31,691 nucleotides of DNA from the NCBI GenBank assembly GCA_046295655.1, contig JBKBMT010000036.1, positions 1-31,691 of the forward strand, given 5' to 3'. A program made the translations under genes and the position numbers. Shown here in pieces: positions 16,520 to 24,370 of the stretch. How positions within the stretch are numbered: the stretch's first letter is position 1; every line of letters begins with the position of its first letter. The notes under the pieces are model-generated. The model did not search any database and had not been told where the DNA came from. It worked only from the letters and a program-made list of their open reading frames with translations. Source of the stretch: JBKBMT01 sp046295655 (GTDB taxonomy: Bacteria; Pseudomonadota; Alphaproteobacteria; Rhodobacterales; Rhodobacteraceae).

Positions 16520-17722
16520 TCACTGATTGGGGTCCAGCCCGGCCGCCGCCCGCCCGGCCCAGCGTCCGGTCGCAAGGCAGGCGGTCAGCAGATAACCGCC
16601 GGTCGGTGCTTCCCAGTCCAGCATCTCGCCCGCGACAAAGACGCCCGGCCGGACGCGCAGTTGCAGTCCGGCATCGACCGCCAGCCGGCAGACACCGCCG
16701 GCGGTCGATATGGCCTCGTCCATCGGCCGCGGCCCGGCGTGACGGACCGGCAGCGCCTTGAGCAGCGCTGCAAGCGCAGCCGGATCGCTCGGCAGCGGGC
16801 GGCCGAATTCCTGCACCAGGGCCAGCCGTGCCGGATCGAGGCGCAGTCGGTTCGCAAGCGTGTGCGAGAGCGTTGCCTTGCCTCGGCTGGCGAGACGCTG
16901 CACGATCTCGTCAAGGCTGCGGTCGGGCAGAAGGTCGAGCGCCAGCGACGCGCCGTCGCGCACAGCGCGCGAAACGCCATAGATCCCGCCGCCTTCCAGC
17001 CCGCGGCGGGAAATCACGAACTCTGCGCGGACGCGTCGTTCGCCGGCGATCAGTTCGGTGCCCTTCACGGGCTGGCCGTGATGCCGTTCCATATGCGCCG
17101 ACCAGTCGACGCAGAAGCCCATGTTCGCCGGCCGGAACGGAGCAAGCAGAACGCCCGCATCCGCCAGTATCCGCGTCCAGCTGCCGTCCGAGCCCAGCCG
17201 TGCCCAGCTGGCCCCGCCGAGCGCCAGAACGGCCACATCCGGCCGCAGCAGCACCCGTCCCCGCGGCGTGTCGAAGGCAAGTCCGGCACCGTCGAAGCCG
17301 CTCCACCGCCAGCGGGTGTGCAGGGTGACGCCCTCGGCCTTCAACCGGCCCACCCAGGCACGCAGAAGCGGCGACGCCTTCATTGCCACCGGAAACACTC
17401 GGCCCGAAGACCCGGTGAATACCGGCTGACCCAGGTTGCGCGCCCAGTCCTGGACCCGGTCCGGGCCAAAGGCCGCCAGCATCGGCCAAAGCCATTCCGC
17501 GGCCTCGTCATAGGCTTGGGCAAAGCTGGACAGCGGCTCGTCGCGCGTCAGGTTCAGCCCGGACTTGCCCGCCATCAGGAACTTGCGTCCGACGGTCGGC
17601 ATCGCATCCGCGACCGTCACCGAGAGTCCGGCAGCGGCAAGTTCACCGGCCGCCATCAGCCCGGCCGGGCCTGCGCCCACGACCACTGCGCTGCGTCCGG
17701 TTGTCGGCCTGCGAGCTTCCAT
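16520..17722 (-). CDS. HI0933/YhiN-family FAD flavoprotein (TIGR03862 type)
   Basis: A 400-residue NAD(P)/FAD-type oxidoreductase of the BaiN/RdsA-like group; its physiological reaction is not established. The N-terminal FAD motif is VVVGAGPAGLMAAGELAAAG, followed by AMPTVGRKFLMAGKSGLNLT. This GRK(F/L)xxxGxGxxNxT segment is diagnostic of the family. FTGSSGRVFPVAMKAS and VLALGGASWARLGSDGSW follow. The C-terminus GVFVAGEMLDWEAPTGGYLL closes the FAD site. The last motifs, GGVCRLAVDAG and GEMLDWEAPTGGY, are normal. It is divergent from the anthranilate operon with about 130 bases between, and is upstream of the GMC gene. Confidence 0.9.
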   Translation of the reverse strand: MEARRPTTGRSAVVVGAGPAGLMAAGELAAAGLSVTVADAMPTVGRKFLMAGKSGLNLTRDEPLSSFAQAYDEAAEWLWPMLAAFGPDRVQDWARNLGQPVFTGSSGRVFPVAMKASPLLRAWVGRLKAEGVTLHTRWRWSGFDGAGLAFDTPRGRVLLRPDVAVLALGGASWARLGSDGSWTRILADAGVLLAPFRPANMGFCVDWSAHMERHHGQPVKGTELIAGERRVRAEFVISRRGLEGGGIYGVSRAVRDGASLALDLLPDRSLDEIVQRLASRGKATLSHTLANRLRLDPARLALVQEFGRPLPSDPAALAALLKALPVRHAGPRPMDEAISTAGGVCRLAVDAGLQLRVRPGVFVAGEMLDWEAPTGGYLLTACLATGRWAGRAAAGLDPNQ

Positions 17723-17785
17723 CCCGCCTGCCTACCTGTCCTGCGGTCAAGGGCAAGCCCCTGCGGAAGGCCCTTCGCGTCCGAA

Positions 17786-17801
17786 ATTTCAAGCTTGAAA
17801 T
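17786..17801. promoter_or_regulatory. Perfect 16-bp palindrome, candidate MarR operator
   Basis: ATTTCAAGCTTGAAAT is identical to its reverse complement. It sits in the divergent region, 55 bases before the first start codon downstream (17857), in A/T-rich DNA unlike its surroundings. MarR dimers commonly bind 16-20-bp palindromes of this shape, and a MarR gene is third in the operon. I infer autoregulated repression relieved by an aromatic CoA thioester. Confidence 0.65.
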
Positions 17802-17856
17802 AATAGTCGAAAGGTGGCAGTGTCGTATCGTTCGAATGAACAGGGGAGCGATGGCG

Positions 17857-20142
17857 ATGAAGGTTCTGTGCCTGGGTGGCGGACCGGCTGGTCTTTACTT
17901 CGCGATTTCGATGAAGCTGCGCGATCCTTCGCACGAGGTGACGGTGCTGGAACGGAACCGCGCGAACGACACCTTCGGCTGGGGTGTGGTGTTGTCGGAC
18001 GACGCGCTGGGCCGGATGCAGAAGAACGATCCCAAGTCGACCGAGGCCATCCGCAGCCACTTCGCCTACTGGGATGACATTGCAACGGTTCACAACGGCG
18101 TGCGCACCGTTTCCGGCGGGCACGGTTTCGCCGGGATCGGCCGGAAACAGATGCTGATCCTGCTTCAGGAACGGGCCCGCGAGCTGGGCGTGGACATGCG
18201 GTTCCAGACCGAGTTCAAGTCGGCCGAGGAATACCGCAAGGACTATGACCTTGTCGTTGCCAGCGACGGGATCAACAGTCTGGTGCGCAAGGAATACGAA
18301 CACGTCTTCAAACCCGACATCGATGTGCGCAAGTGCAAGTTCATCTGGCTGGGCACACATCAGAAGTTCGACGACGCGTTCACCTTCATCTTCGAGAAGA
18401 CCGAACACGGCTGGGTCTGGGCGCATTGCTACCAGTTCGATGCCGACACTGCGACCTTCATCGTGGAATGCACGCCCGAAACCTGGGACCGCTGGGGTTT
18501 CGAGCACATGACGAAGGAAGAGACGGTCGAGACCTGCCGGCGGATCTTCGAGCGGCATCTCGGCGGGCACGATCTGATGTCGAACGCGGCGCATTTGCGT
18601 GGCTCGGCAGTCTGGATGCAGTTCCCCCGCGTGATCTGCGAGCGGTGGTATCACGAGAATGTCGTGTTGATGGGTGATGCCGCCGCGACGGGGCATTTCT
18701 CGATCGGGTCCGGCAGCCGTCTCGCCTTCGACAGCGCGATCGCCCTGGCCGAATACCTGCACAGCGAACCGACCATGGAACGCGCCTTCGAGCGCTATCA
18801 GGACGAGCGGCGGCTGGAGGTGCTGCGGCTGCAATCCGCCGCGCGCAACAGCCTCGAATGGTTCGAGGAGGTCGAGCGCTATCTCGACATGCCTCCGATC
18901 CAGTTTGCCTACTCGCTGCTGACCCGCAGCCAGCGGATCAGCCATGAGAACCTGCGCCTGCGCGATCCCGAATGGCTGGCCGAGGCAGAGGACTGGTTCG
19001 CCGAACAGGCGCAGGGGCACCGTGGCCGGCGTCCGATGTTCCAGCCGTTCCGGTTGCGCGGGATGGAGCTGAAGAACCGGATCGTGCTTTCGCCGATGGC
19101 GCAATACAAGGCGGTGGACGGTTGTCCGACCGACTGGCATTTCGCGCATCTGGCGGAGCGGGCCAAGGGCGGAGCGGGCCTGATCTATACCGAGATGACC
19201 TGTGTCTCGCCCGAGGGGCGGATCACCCCCGGATGCCCCGGCCTGTACGCGCCCGAGCACGAGGCCGCATGGAAGCGGATCGCCCATTTCATCCATTCCG
19301 AGACCTCGGCGAAGTTCTGCATGCAGATCGGCCATGCGGGCCGCAAGGCATCCACCTCTGTGCCGTGGGATGGCGGCATCGACCGGCCGCTGAAATCCGG
19401 CAACTGGGAGATTGTCGCGCCCAGTCCGCTGCCCTACCGCCCCGACAACCAGACCCCGCGGGAGATGACTCGCGCCGACATGGATGCGGTGCGCGATCAG
19501 TTCGTCGCCGCCGCCGAGATGGCGAACCGCGTCGGTGCCGACATGATCGAGCTGCACGCCGCGCACGGCTATCTCGTCGCCAGCTTCATCAGCCCGATCA
19601 CCAACCGGCGAACCGACGACTTCGGTGGCAGCCTGGAGAACCGGATGCGCTGGCCGCTGGAGGTGTTCCGGGCCATGCGTTCGGTGTGGCCGCAGGACAA
19701 GCCGATGTCGGTGCGGATATCCGCGCATGACTGGATCGATGGCGGCGTGACGCCCGACGAGGCGGTCGAGATCGCGCGCATGTTCCACGAGGCCGGCGCC
19801 GACATCATCGACGTGTCCTCGGGCCAGACCGACCCGGCCGAACAACCGGTCTATGGCCGGATGTTCCAGACCCCGTTCAGCGACCGGATCCGCAACGAGG
19901 CGGGCATTCCGACCATGGCGGTGGGGAATATCAGCGACTGGGACCAGGTGAACGGCATCCTGATGGCGGGTCGGGCAGACCTGGTCTGCCTGGCGCGCAT
20001 GCATCTCGCCAACCCCTACTGGACGCTGCATGCGGCGATCGAGCAGGGCGACAGCGGTTTCGACTGGCCCGCGCCCTACAAGGGCGGCGGCGATCTGATG
20101 AAACGCCTGCGCGAGCGCCAGCAGGAGGTCATCCGGGCATGA
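17857..20142 (+). CDS. Bifunctional 2-aminobenzoyl-CoA (salicylyl-CoA-like) monooxygenase/reductase
   Basis: A two-domain flavoenzyme that hydroxylates an aromatic acyl-CoA at C5 and then reduces the ring, removing aromaticity in aerobic anthranilate breakdown. Residues 1-390 form a PHBH-type monooxygenase: GGGPAGLYFA (FAD), the DDALGRMQ region, then MGDAAATGHFSIGSG with Gly273-Asp274 binding the FAD ribityl/phosphate. From about residue 393 an Old Yellow Enzyme-like reductase follows: FQPFRLRGMELKNRIVLSPM, QIGHAGRKAS, ELHAAHGYLVASFISP, TDDFGGSLENRMRWPLEV and CLARMHLANPYW. I chose ATG 17857 (GGAG 8 bases upstream); ATGs at 17851 and 17836 are in frame. At 761 residues it has the expected fused length. 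The gene order that follows strongly supports anthranilate over salicylate. Confidence 0.92.
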   Translation: MKVLCLGGGPAGLYFAISMKLRDPSHEVTVLERNRANDTFGWGVVLSDDALGRMQKNDPKSTEAIRSHFAYWDDIATVHNGVRTVSGGHGFAGIGRKQMLILLQERARELGVDMRFQTEFKSAEEYRKDYDLVVASDGINSLVRKEYEHVFKPDIDVRKCKFIWLGTHQKFDDAFTFIFEKTEHGWVWAHCYQFDADTATFIVECTPETWDRWGFEHMTKEETVETCRRIFERHLGGHDLMSNAAHLRGSAVWMQFPRVICERWYHENVVLMGDAAATGHFSIGSGSRLAFDSAIALAEYLHSEPTMERAFERYQDERRLEVLRLQSAARNSLEWFEEVERYLDMPPIQFAYSLLTRSQRISHENLRLRDPEWLAEAEDWFAEQAQGHRGRRPMFQPFRLRGMELKNRIVLSPMAQYKAVDGCPTDWHFAHLAERAKGGAGLIYTEMTCVSPEGRITPGCPGLYAPEHEAAWKRIAHFIHSETSAKFCMQIGHAGRKASTSVPWDGGIDRPLKSGNWEIVAPSPLPYRPDNQTPREMTRADMDAVRDQFVAAAEMANRVGADMIELHAAHGYLVASFISPITNRRTDDFGGSLENRMRWPLEVFRAMRSVWPQDKPMSVRISAHDWIDGGVTPDEAVEIARMFHEAGADIIDVSSGQTDPAEQPVYGRMFQTPFSDRIRNEAGIPTMAVGNISDWDQVNGILMAGRADLVCLARMHLANPYWTLHAAIEQGDSGFDWPAPYKGGGDLMKRLRERQQEVIRA

Positions 20143-20879
20143 CCCTTGCCGGGCGGCGCGTTCTGATCACGGGAGGCGGCACCGGGGTGGGGGCCGACCT
20201 TGCCCGCGGTTTCGCTGCCGCCGGCGCCGAGGTCGTGATCGCGGGGCGCCGCGCGGGGCCGTTGCAGAAGGTGGCCGCCGGCGCGGCCGGCATCCGTGCC
20301 GTCACGGCGGATGTGACGGACGAGGGGGCCGTCGAGGCGATGTTCGACACTGCCGGCCCCTGCGACATCGTGATCGCGAATGCCGGGGCGGCGGAAAGCG
20401 CGCCACTGGTCCGCACGACCGCGGCGCAATGGGACGCCATGCTGGCGGTGAACCTGACCGGCGTCTTCCTGACCTTCCGCGAGGCGCTGCGACGGATCGA
20501 CGGATGGGGGCGGCTGGTGGCGGTGGCCTCGACCGCGGGGCTGAAGGGCTATGCCTATGTCGCACCCTATGCCGCCGCGAAACATGGCGTGGTCGGCCTG
20601 TGCCGAAGTCTCGCGCTGGAAGTGGCGCGGCGGCCGGTGACGGTGAACGCGCTCTGTCCCGGTTTCCTTGATACCGAGATGACCGAGCGCAGCATTGCCA
20701 ATATCATGCAGAAGACCGGCAAGGATCGTGCCGCGGCCCTGGCCGCACTGACCGCGACCAATCCGCAGGGGCGGCTGATCCGGCCGGAAGAAGTGACCGC
20801 GGCGGCGCTGTGGCTGTGCGGGCCGGGGTCGGAGGGGGTGAACGGGCAGGCGATCGCAATTGCGGGAGGCGAGACATGA
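20139..20879 (+). CDS. SDR-family NAD(P)-dependent oxidoreductase (anthranilate operon)
   Basis: A 246-residue short-chain dehydrogenase, probably handling an alcohol/ketone step of the dearomatised acyl-CoA. It shows the cofactor motif VLITGGGTGVG, NAGAAESAP, catalytic Ser in AVASTAG, and Tyr-Lys in YAAAKHGVVGLCRSLA, followed by VNALCPGFLDTEM. The start overlaps the monooxygenase stop by four bases and its own stop overlaps the MarR start, so translation is coupled. The exact substrate is inferred from context only. Confidence 0.92.
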   Translation: MTLAGRRVLITGGGTGVGADLARGFAAAGAEVVIAGRRAGPLQKVAAGAAGIRAVTADVTDEGAVEAMFDTAGPCDIVIANAGAAESAPLVRTTAAQWDAMLAVNLTGVFLTFREALRRIDGWGRLVAVASTAGLKGYAYVAPYAAAKHGVVGLCRSLALEVARRPVTVNALCPGFLDTEMTERSIANIMQKTGKDRAAALAALTATNPQGRLIRPEEVTAAALWLCGPGSEGVNGQAIAIAGGET

Positions 20880-21343
20880 TGGACGGACCCGTGGAACCGA
20901 ACCGGACGGACCCGCTGTCCAAGCGGCGGCTCAAGACCTGGATCCGGCTGCTGGGCGTCACCCGGGCGGCAGAGGGCCAACTGCGCGAGTATCTGCGGCT
21001 GCATCATGACACGACCCTGCCGCGGTTCGACGTGATGGCGGCGCTGTGGCGCCGGCGCGAGGGAGTCACGATGACCGATCTCAGCCGGATGCTGCTGGTG
21101 TCGAACGGCAACGCCACCACGATCGTGGATCGGCTGGAGAAGGACGGCCTCGTGCGGCGGACGCCTTCGGCCACAGACCGGCGCACGGTCCACGTCGCAT
21201 TGACGCCCGAGGGGCTTGCCGCCTTCGAGGGAATGGCCGGCGGCCACGAGGCCGAGGTGAACGCGATGTTCGGTGCGTTGGACGAGGCCGATCTCGACCG
21301 GCTGACCGAGATTCTGAAGAAGACGGGAAGGAAAGACGCATGA
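20876..21343 (+). CDS. MarR-family transcriptional regulator
   Basis: A 155-residue winged-helix regulator. The DNA-binding part contains LPRFDVMAAL, MTDLSRMLLVSNGNATTIVDRLEKDGLVRR and the wing TPSATDRRTVHVALTPEG. It lies inside the operon, overlapping the SDR stop by four bases, and probably represses the operon from the palindrome at 17786-17801. MarR members in aromatic-CoA pathways often release DNA on binding the CoA ester made by the pathway ligase; that ligand is inference here. Two tandem ATGs (20876, 20879) are possible starts, with GGGAGGCGAG upstream. Confidence 0.9.
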   Translation: MMDGPVEPNRTDPLSKRRLKTWIRLLGVTRAAEGQLREYLRLHHDTTLPRFDVMAALWRRREGVTMTDLSRMLLVSNGNATTIVDRLEKDGLVRRTPSATDRRTVHVALTPEGLAAFEGMAGGHEAEVNAMFGALDEADLDRLTEILKKTGRKDA

Positions 21344-22152
21344 CCGAGATGGCGGGGCTCCGGCCCGAGCATTTCCTGTGGGAGTGGAAGGACCGCGTCG
21401 CGGTGATCCGGCTGAACCGCCCCGAGCGCAAGAACCCGCTGACCTTCGACAGCTATGCCGAGCTGCGCGACACGTTCCGGCAGCTGGCCTATGCGACGGA
21501 CGTGCATGCGGTCGTGCTGGCGCCGAACGGGGGCAACTTCAGCTCGGGCGGCGACGTGCACGAGATCATCGGGCCGCTGACCCGTATGGACATGAAGGGG
21601 ATGCTGGAATTCACCCGCATGACCGGCGATCTGGTCAAGGCGATGATCCATTGCGGCAAGCCCGTGATCGCGGCGGTGGACGGGGTCTGCGCCGGGGCCG
21701 GGGCGATCCTTGCGATGGCGTCGGACCTGCGGCTGGCCACGCCGGAGGCGAAATGCGCCTTCCTGTTCAACCGTGTCGGGCTGGCGGGCTGCGACATGGG
21801 GGCCTGCGCGATGCTGCCGCGGATCATCGGACAGGGACGGGCGGCGGAGCTTCTGTTCACCGGCCGGAGCATGTCTGCGGCCGAGGGCCATGCCTGGGGT
21901 TTCTGGAACGCGCTGCATCCCGCCGATGCGCTCGAGAGTGCGGCGCTGGAGCTGGCGGACCGGATCGCCGCCGGGCCGACCTTTGCCAACATGATGACCA
22001 AGACCATGCTGGCGCAGGAATGGAACATGACGCTTGACCAGGCGATCGAGGCCGAGGCGCAGACCCAGGCGATCTGCATGCAGACGCAGGATTTCGTTCG
22101 CGCCTATCGTGCCTTCGTCGCCAAGGAGAAACCCGTCTTCGAGGGCAACTGA
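21340..22152 (+). CDS. Enoyl-CoA hydratase/isomerase family protein (anthranilate operon)
   Basis: A 270-residue crotonase-fold enzyme, expected to hydrate or open the ring of the oxidised acyl-CoA in the cytoplasm. RDRVAVIRLNRPER-type core is seen as DRVAVIRLNRPERKNPL. The oxyanion-hole segment reads FSSGGDVHEI, and KPVIAAVDGVCAGAGAILAMASDLRLAT supplies the second half. The C-terminal helices are complete through FVAKEKPVFEGN. ATG 21340 overlaps the MarR stop. Downstream, the operon is interrupted by the assembly gap four bases after the stop. Confidence 0.92.
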   Translation: MTEMAGLRPEHFLWEWKDRVAVIRLNRPERKNPLTFDSYAELRDTFRQLAYATDVHAVVLAPNGGNFSSGGDVHEIIGPLTRMDMKGMLEFTRMTGDLVKAMIHCGKPVIAAVDGVCAGAGAILAMASDLRLATPEAKCAFLFNRVGLAGCDMGACAMLPRIIGQGRAAELLFTGRSMSAAEGHAWGFWNALHPADALESAALELADRIAAGPTFANMMTKTMLAQEWNMTLDQAIEAEAQTQAICMQTQDFVRAYRAFVAKEKPVFEGN

Positions 22153-22156
22153 GGCA

Positions 22157-22166
22157 NNNNNNNNNN
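22157..22166. other. Assembly gap (10 N)
   Basis: Ten unresolved bases placed four bases after the enoyl-CoA hydratase stop. Ten is a conventional scaffold-gap length, so the true distance and content between the hydratase and dehydrogenase genes are unknown. Confidence 0.98.
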
Positions 22167-22281
22167 AGAGTTTCCCCTGGCTTCGCCCTATACAGGCATA
22201 GATCACCATCTTTCGGGTCCCAACACATATGCTCACACTCGAATCGTTCACCGTGTAGGATCATGATCGGTCGATGGTGCA
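22167..22281 (-). rRNA. Eukaryote-type large-subunit (28S) rRNA fragment, probable contaminant
   Basis: Read on the minus strand this piece contains TTCGAGTGTGAGCAT, then GGGACCCGAAAGATGGTGA, TCTATGCCTGTATAGGG and CGAAGCCAGGGGAAACTCT. This is the highly conserved stretch of eukaryotic cytoplasmic LSU rRNA (human 28S has ACCCGAAAGATGGTGAACT, then ATGCCTGGGCAGGGCGAAGC). Bacterial 23S differs strongly at this place. Archaeal 23S is closer, so archaeal origin is not fully excluded. The variable GACCGATCATGATC and the following part look protist-like. It ends at the N gap on one side and in a homopolymer on the other. I conclude it is a misjoined fragment, not a gene of this organism. Confidence 0.8.
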
Positions 22282-22285
22282 GGGT

Positions 22286-22316
22286 GGGGGGGGGGGGGGA
22301 CCCCCCCCCCCCCCCC
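22286..22316. repeat. G14-A-C16 homopolymer
   Basis: Fourteen G (22286-22299), one A, then sixteen C (22301-22316). This is an extreme snap-back sequence next to the gap, most likely an amplification, sequencing or assembly artefact. Confidence 0.95.
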
Positions 22317-22385
22317 ACCCCCCGCCCGAATGGGGCGTTCCGCCCCCTTCGGAAACCCCCGGACCCCGCAGGAGGCCCCGCGACG

Positions 22386-23528
22386 ATGACCGATCGTTCC
22401 TTTCTCGACTGGCCCTTCTTCGAGGACCGGCACCGCGACCTTGCCCGGCGGCTGGATGACTGGTGCATCGAGACCCTCGCGGCTGTCGATCACTCGGACA
22501 CCGATGCGACCTGCCGCAGTCTGGTCGCGGCGCTGGGCGAGGGCGGCTGGCTGCGCCATTCCGCTGCGACGGAGGACGAGGTGCTGGATGTCCGGACCCT
22601 GTGCCTGATCCGCGAGACCCTGGCGCGCCACGACGGGCTGGCCGATTTCGCCTTCGCCATGCAGGGACTCGGCATGGGCGCGGTCAGTCTGTTCGGCAGC
22701 GACGAGCAGCGCGAATGGCTGGCGCGGACCCGCGCGGGCAAGGCGATTTCCGCCTTTGCGCTGACCGAGCCCGGATCGGGTTCGGATGTCGCGCGGACCG
22801 CGACCATCGCCGTCCGGGACGGCAACCATTTCGTCCTGAACGGGGAGAAGACCTATATCTCCAACGGCGGGATTGCCGATGTCTATGTGATCTTCGCCCG
22901 CACCGGCGAGGCCCCGGGCGCAAGGGGCCTGTCGGCCTTCCTGCTGCCGGCCGATACGCCGGGGCTGGAGGTGGTCGAGCGGATCGAGGTGATCGCCCCC
23001 CATCCGCTGGCACATCTGCGGTTGACGGATGTGCGCCTGCCCGCCTCGGCCCTGATCGGCCAGCCGGGCGCGGGGTTCAAGGTGGCGATGTCGGTCCTCG
23101 ACGTCTTTCGCTCGACGGTCGGCGCCGCGGCGCTGGGCTTTGCCCGCCGGGCGCTGGACGAGGCGCTGGCCCGGGTCAAGACGCGACAACTGTTCGGTGC
23201 GCCGCTGCACGACTTGCAGATGGTGCAGGGGCATATCGCCGACATGGCGCTCGACATCGATGCATCGGCACTGCTGGTCTATCGCGCGGCCTGGACCAAG
23301 GACATGGGGGCCCCGCGCGTCAGCCGCGAGGCGGCGATGGCCAAACTCCACGCGACCGAGGCTGCGCAGCGTGTCATCGACACCGCGCTGCAGCTGCACG
23401 GCGGCGACGGCGTCCGCAAGGGGTTCAAGGTGGAAAGCCTCTATCGAGAGATCCGCGCGCTGCGCATCTACGAGGGCGCAAGCGACGTGCAGAAGGTGGT
23501 GATCGCGCGGGCGGCGCTGGACGCATGA
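22386..23528 (+). CDS. Acyl-CoA dehydrogenase family protein (anthranilate operon)
   Basis: A 380-residue FAD acyl-CoA dehydrogenase, probably oxidising a ring-derived acyl-CoA. The middle shows ISAFALTEPGSGSDVARTAT and LNGEKTYISNGGIADVYVIFARTG for FAD and substrate binding. The C-terminal helical domain includes RKTRQLFG-like VKTRQLFGAPLHDLQMVQ. Near the end RIYEGASDVQKVVIAR carries the catalytic Glu position typical of the family. ATG 22386 follows AGGAGG at 22370-22375. The sequence upstream of about 22324 is doubtful, but the gene itself looks intact. Its stop overlaps the thioesterase start. Confidence 0.93.
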   Translation: MTDRSFLDWPFFEDRHRDLARRLDDWCIETLAAVDHSDTDATCRSLVAALGEGGWLRHSAATEDEVLDVRTLCLIRETLARHDGLADFAFAMQGLGMGAVSLFGSDEQREWLARTRAGKAISAFALTEPGSGSDVARTATIAVRDGNHFVLNGEKTYISNGGIADVYVIFARTGEAPGARGLSAFLLPADTPGLEVVERIEVIAPHPLAHLRLTDVRLPASALIGQPGAGFKVAMSVLDVFRSTVGAAALGFARRALDEALARVKTRQLFGAPLHDLQMVQGHIADMALDIDASALLVYRAAWTKDMGAPRVSREAAMAKLHATEAAQRVIDTALQLHGGDGVRKGFKVESLYREIRALRIYEGASDVQKVVIARAALDA

Positions 23529-23959
23529 GCTATCTCAAGGTCATCCCGATCGAGTTCAACCACTGCGATCCCGCGGGGATCGTGTTCTATCCGCGCTACT
23601 TCGAGATGACCAATTCCGTGGTCGAGAACTTCTTCGCCGATGTCGTGGGATATTCCTTCGCCCGGATGCATGGCGAGGGCGCGCGGAACGGGGTGCCCAC
23701 CGTGCGGATCGCCTGCGAGTTCCGCGCCGCGTCCAGACTGGGCGAGCGGCTGCCCTTCCGGTTGCAGGTGGTTTCGGTCGGGCGATCCAGTCTGGGTCTG
23801 AAGATCACCGCGAGGATGGGCGAGGAACTGCGGCTTTCGGCCGAGATCACGCTCGTCTGGATCGACAACGGTCGGGCCGCGCCCTGGCCGGCGGAGGTGC
23901 GCGAAAGATTGATGGAAGCATTGGCAGAGGACGCCCGCGATGACCGACAGCCCGCATGA
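23525..23959 (+). CDS. Acyl-CoA thioesterase (4-hydroxybenzoyl-CoA/YbgC-type hot-dog fold)
   Basis: A 144-residue hot-dog thioesterase that hydrolyses an acyl- or aroyl-CoA to free acid and CoA. The N-terminal signature FNHCDPAGIVFYPRYFEMTN contains the catalytic Asp of the 4HBT/YbgC group. The central helix and sheet (CEFRAASRLGERLPFRLQVV) are normal. ATG 23525 overlaps the dehydrogenase stop, and its end overlaps the RidA gene by 20 bases. In this operon it may release CoA from dead-end or accumulating aromatic esters; that role is inference. Confidence 0.9.
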   Translation: MSYLKVIPIEFNHCDPAGIVFYPRYFEMTNSVVENFFADVVGYSFARMHGEGARNGVPTVRIACEFRAASRLGERLPFRLQVVSVGRSSLGLKITARMGEELRLSAEITLVWIDNGRAAPWPAEVRERLMEALAEDARDDRQPA

Positions 23960-24347
23960 ATTCCTGAACCCGACCGGCTGGAAACCCGCGATCGGCTATG
24001 CGAACGGTATCGCGGCGCGCGGGCGGATGGTGTTCCTGGGCGGCCTGATCGGCTGGAATTCCCAGCAGGAATTCGAGACCGATGACTTCGCCGGACAGGT
24101 CGCCCAGGCCTTGCGCAACATCGTTGACGTCCTGGCCTGTGCCGGCGGGCGGCCCGAGCATCTGGTGCGGATGACCTGGTATGTCACCGACAAGCAGGAA
24201 TATCTCTCCAGCCTGCGCGAGATCGGGCGTGCCTACCGCGAGACGATCGGAAAGCACTTCCCGGCCATGGCGCTGGTTCAGGTGGTCGCACTGGTCGAGG
24301 ACCGGGCGAAGGTGGAGATCGAGGCAACTGCCGTCATTCCGGACTGA
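23940..24347 (+). CDS. RidA-family protein (enamine/imine deaminase type)
   Basis: A 135-residue RidA/YjgF-fold protein, normally a trimer that hydrolyses enamines or imines to ketones and ammonia. Features are FLNPTGWKPAIGYANGIAARGRMVFLGGLIG, then QVAQALRNIVDVLACAGGRPEHLVRMTWYVTDK, and the ending PAMALVQVVALVEDRAKVEIEATAVIP. The PAMALVQV segment replaces the RxxVxV pattern: the usual catalytic Arg near here is not obvious, so it may belong to a divergent Rid subgroup. ATG 23940 is preceded by AGAGGA and lies inside the thioesterase gene. Its position fits deamination of the 2-amino-enone CoA ester made by the monooxygenase/reductase. Confidence 0.88.
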   Translation: MTDSPHEFLNPTGWKPAIGYANGIAARGRMVFLGGLIGWNSQQEFETDDFAGQVAQALRNIVDVLACAGGRPEHLVRMTWYVTDKQEYLSSLREIGRAYRETIGKHFPAMALVQVVALVEDRAKVEIEATAVIPD

Positions 24348-24370
24348 GCGGCAGCGACAGGGGGAACAGA

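Noticed and set aside
14959..16761. 600-codon plus-strand open frame opposite the GMC oxidoreductase
   Set aside because: The minus strand encodes a complete GMC enzyme with FAD and catalytic motifs. The opposite frame is His/Arg/Pro-rich without domains, a usual high-GC antisense frame.
17656..20031. 791-codon minus-strand open frame opposite the monooxygenase/reductase
   Set aside because: No domain, composition typical of antisense to high-GC coding sequence; the plus strand has two intact flavoprotein domains.
22167..22281. Horizontal transfer of a eukaryotic rRNA piece into the bacterium
   Set aside because: The piece touches an N gap and an extreme homopolymer and splits a tight operon; misassembly explains this more simply.
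22286..22316. G14-A-C16 as a real terminator or G-quadruplex element
   Set aside because: The snap-back homopolymer beside a gap and foreign sequence is most likely an artefact.
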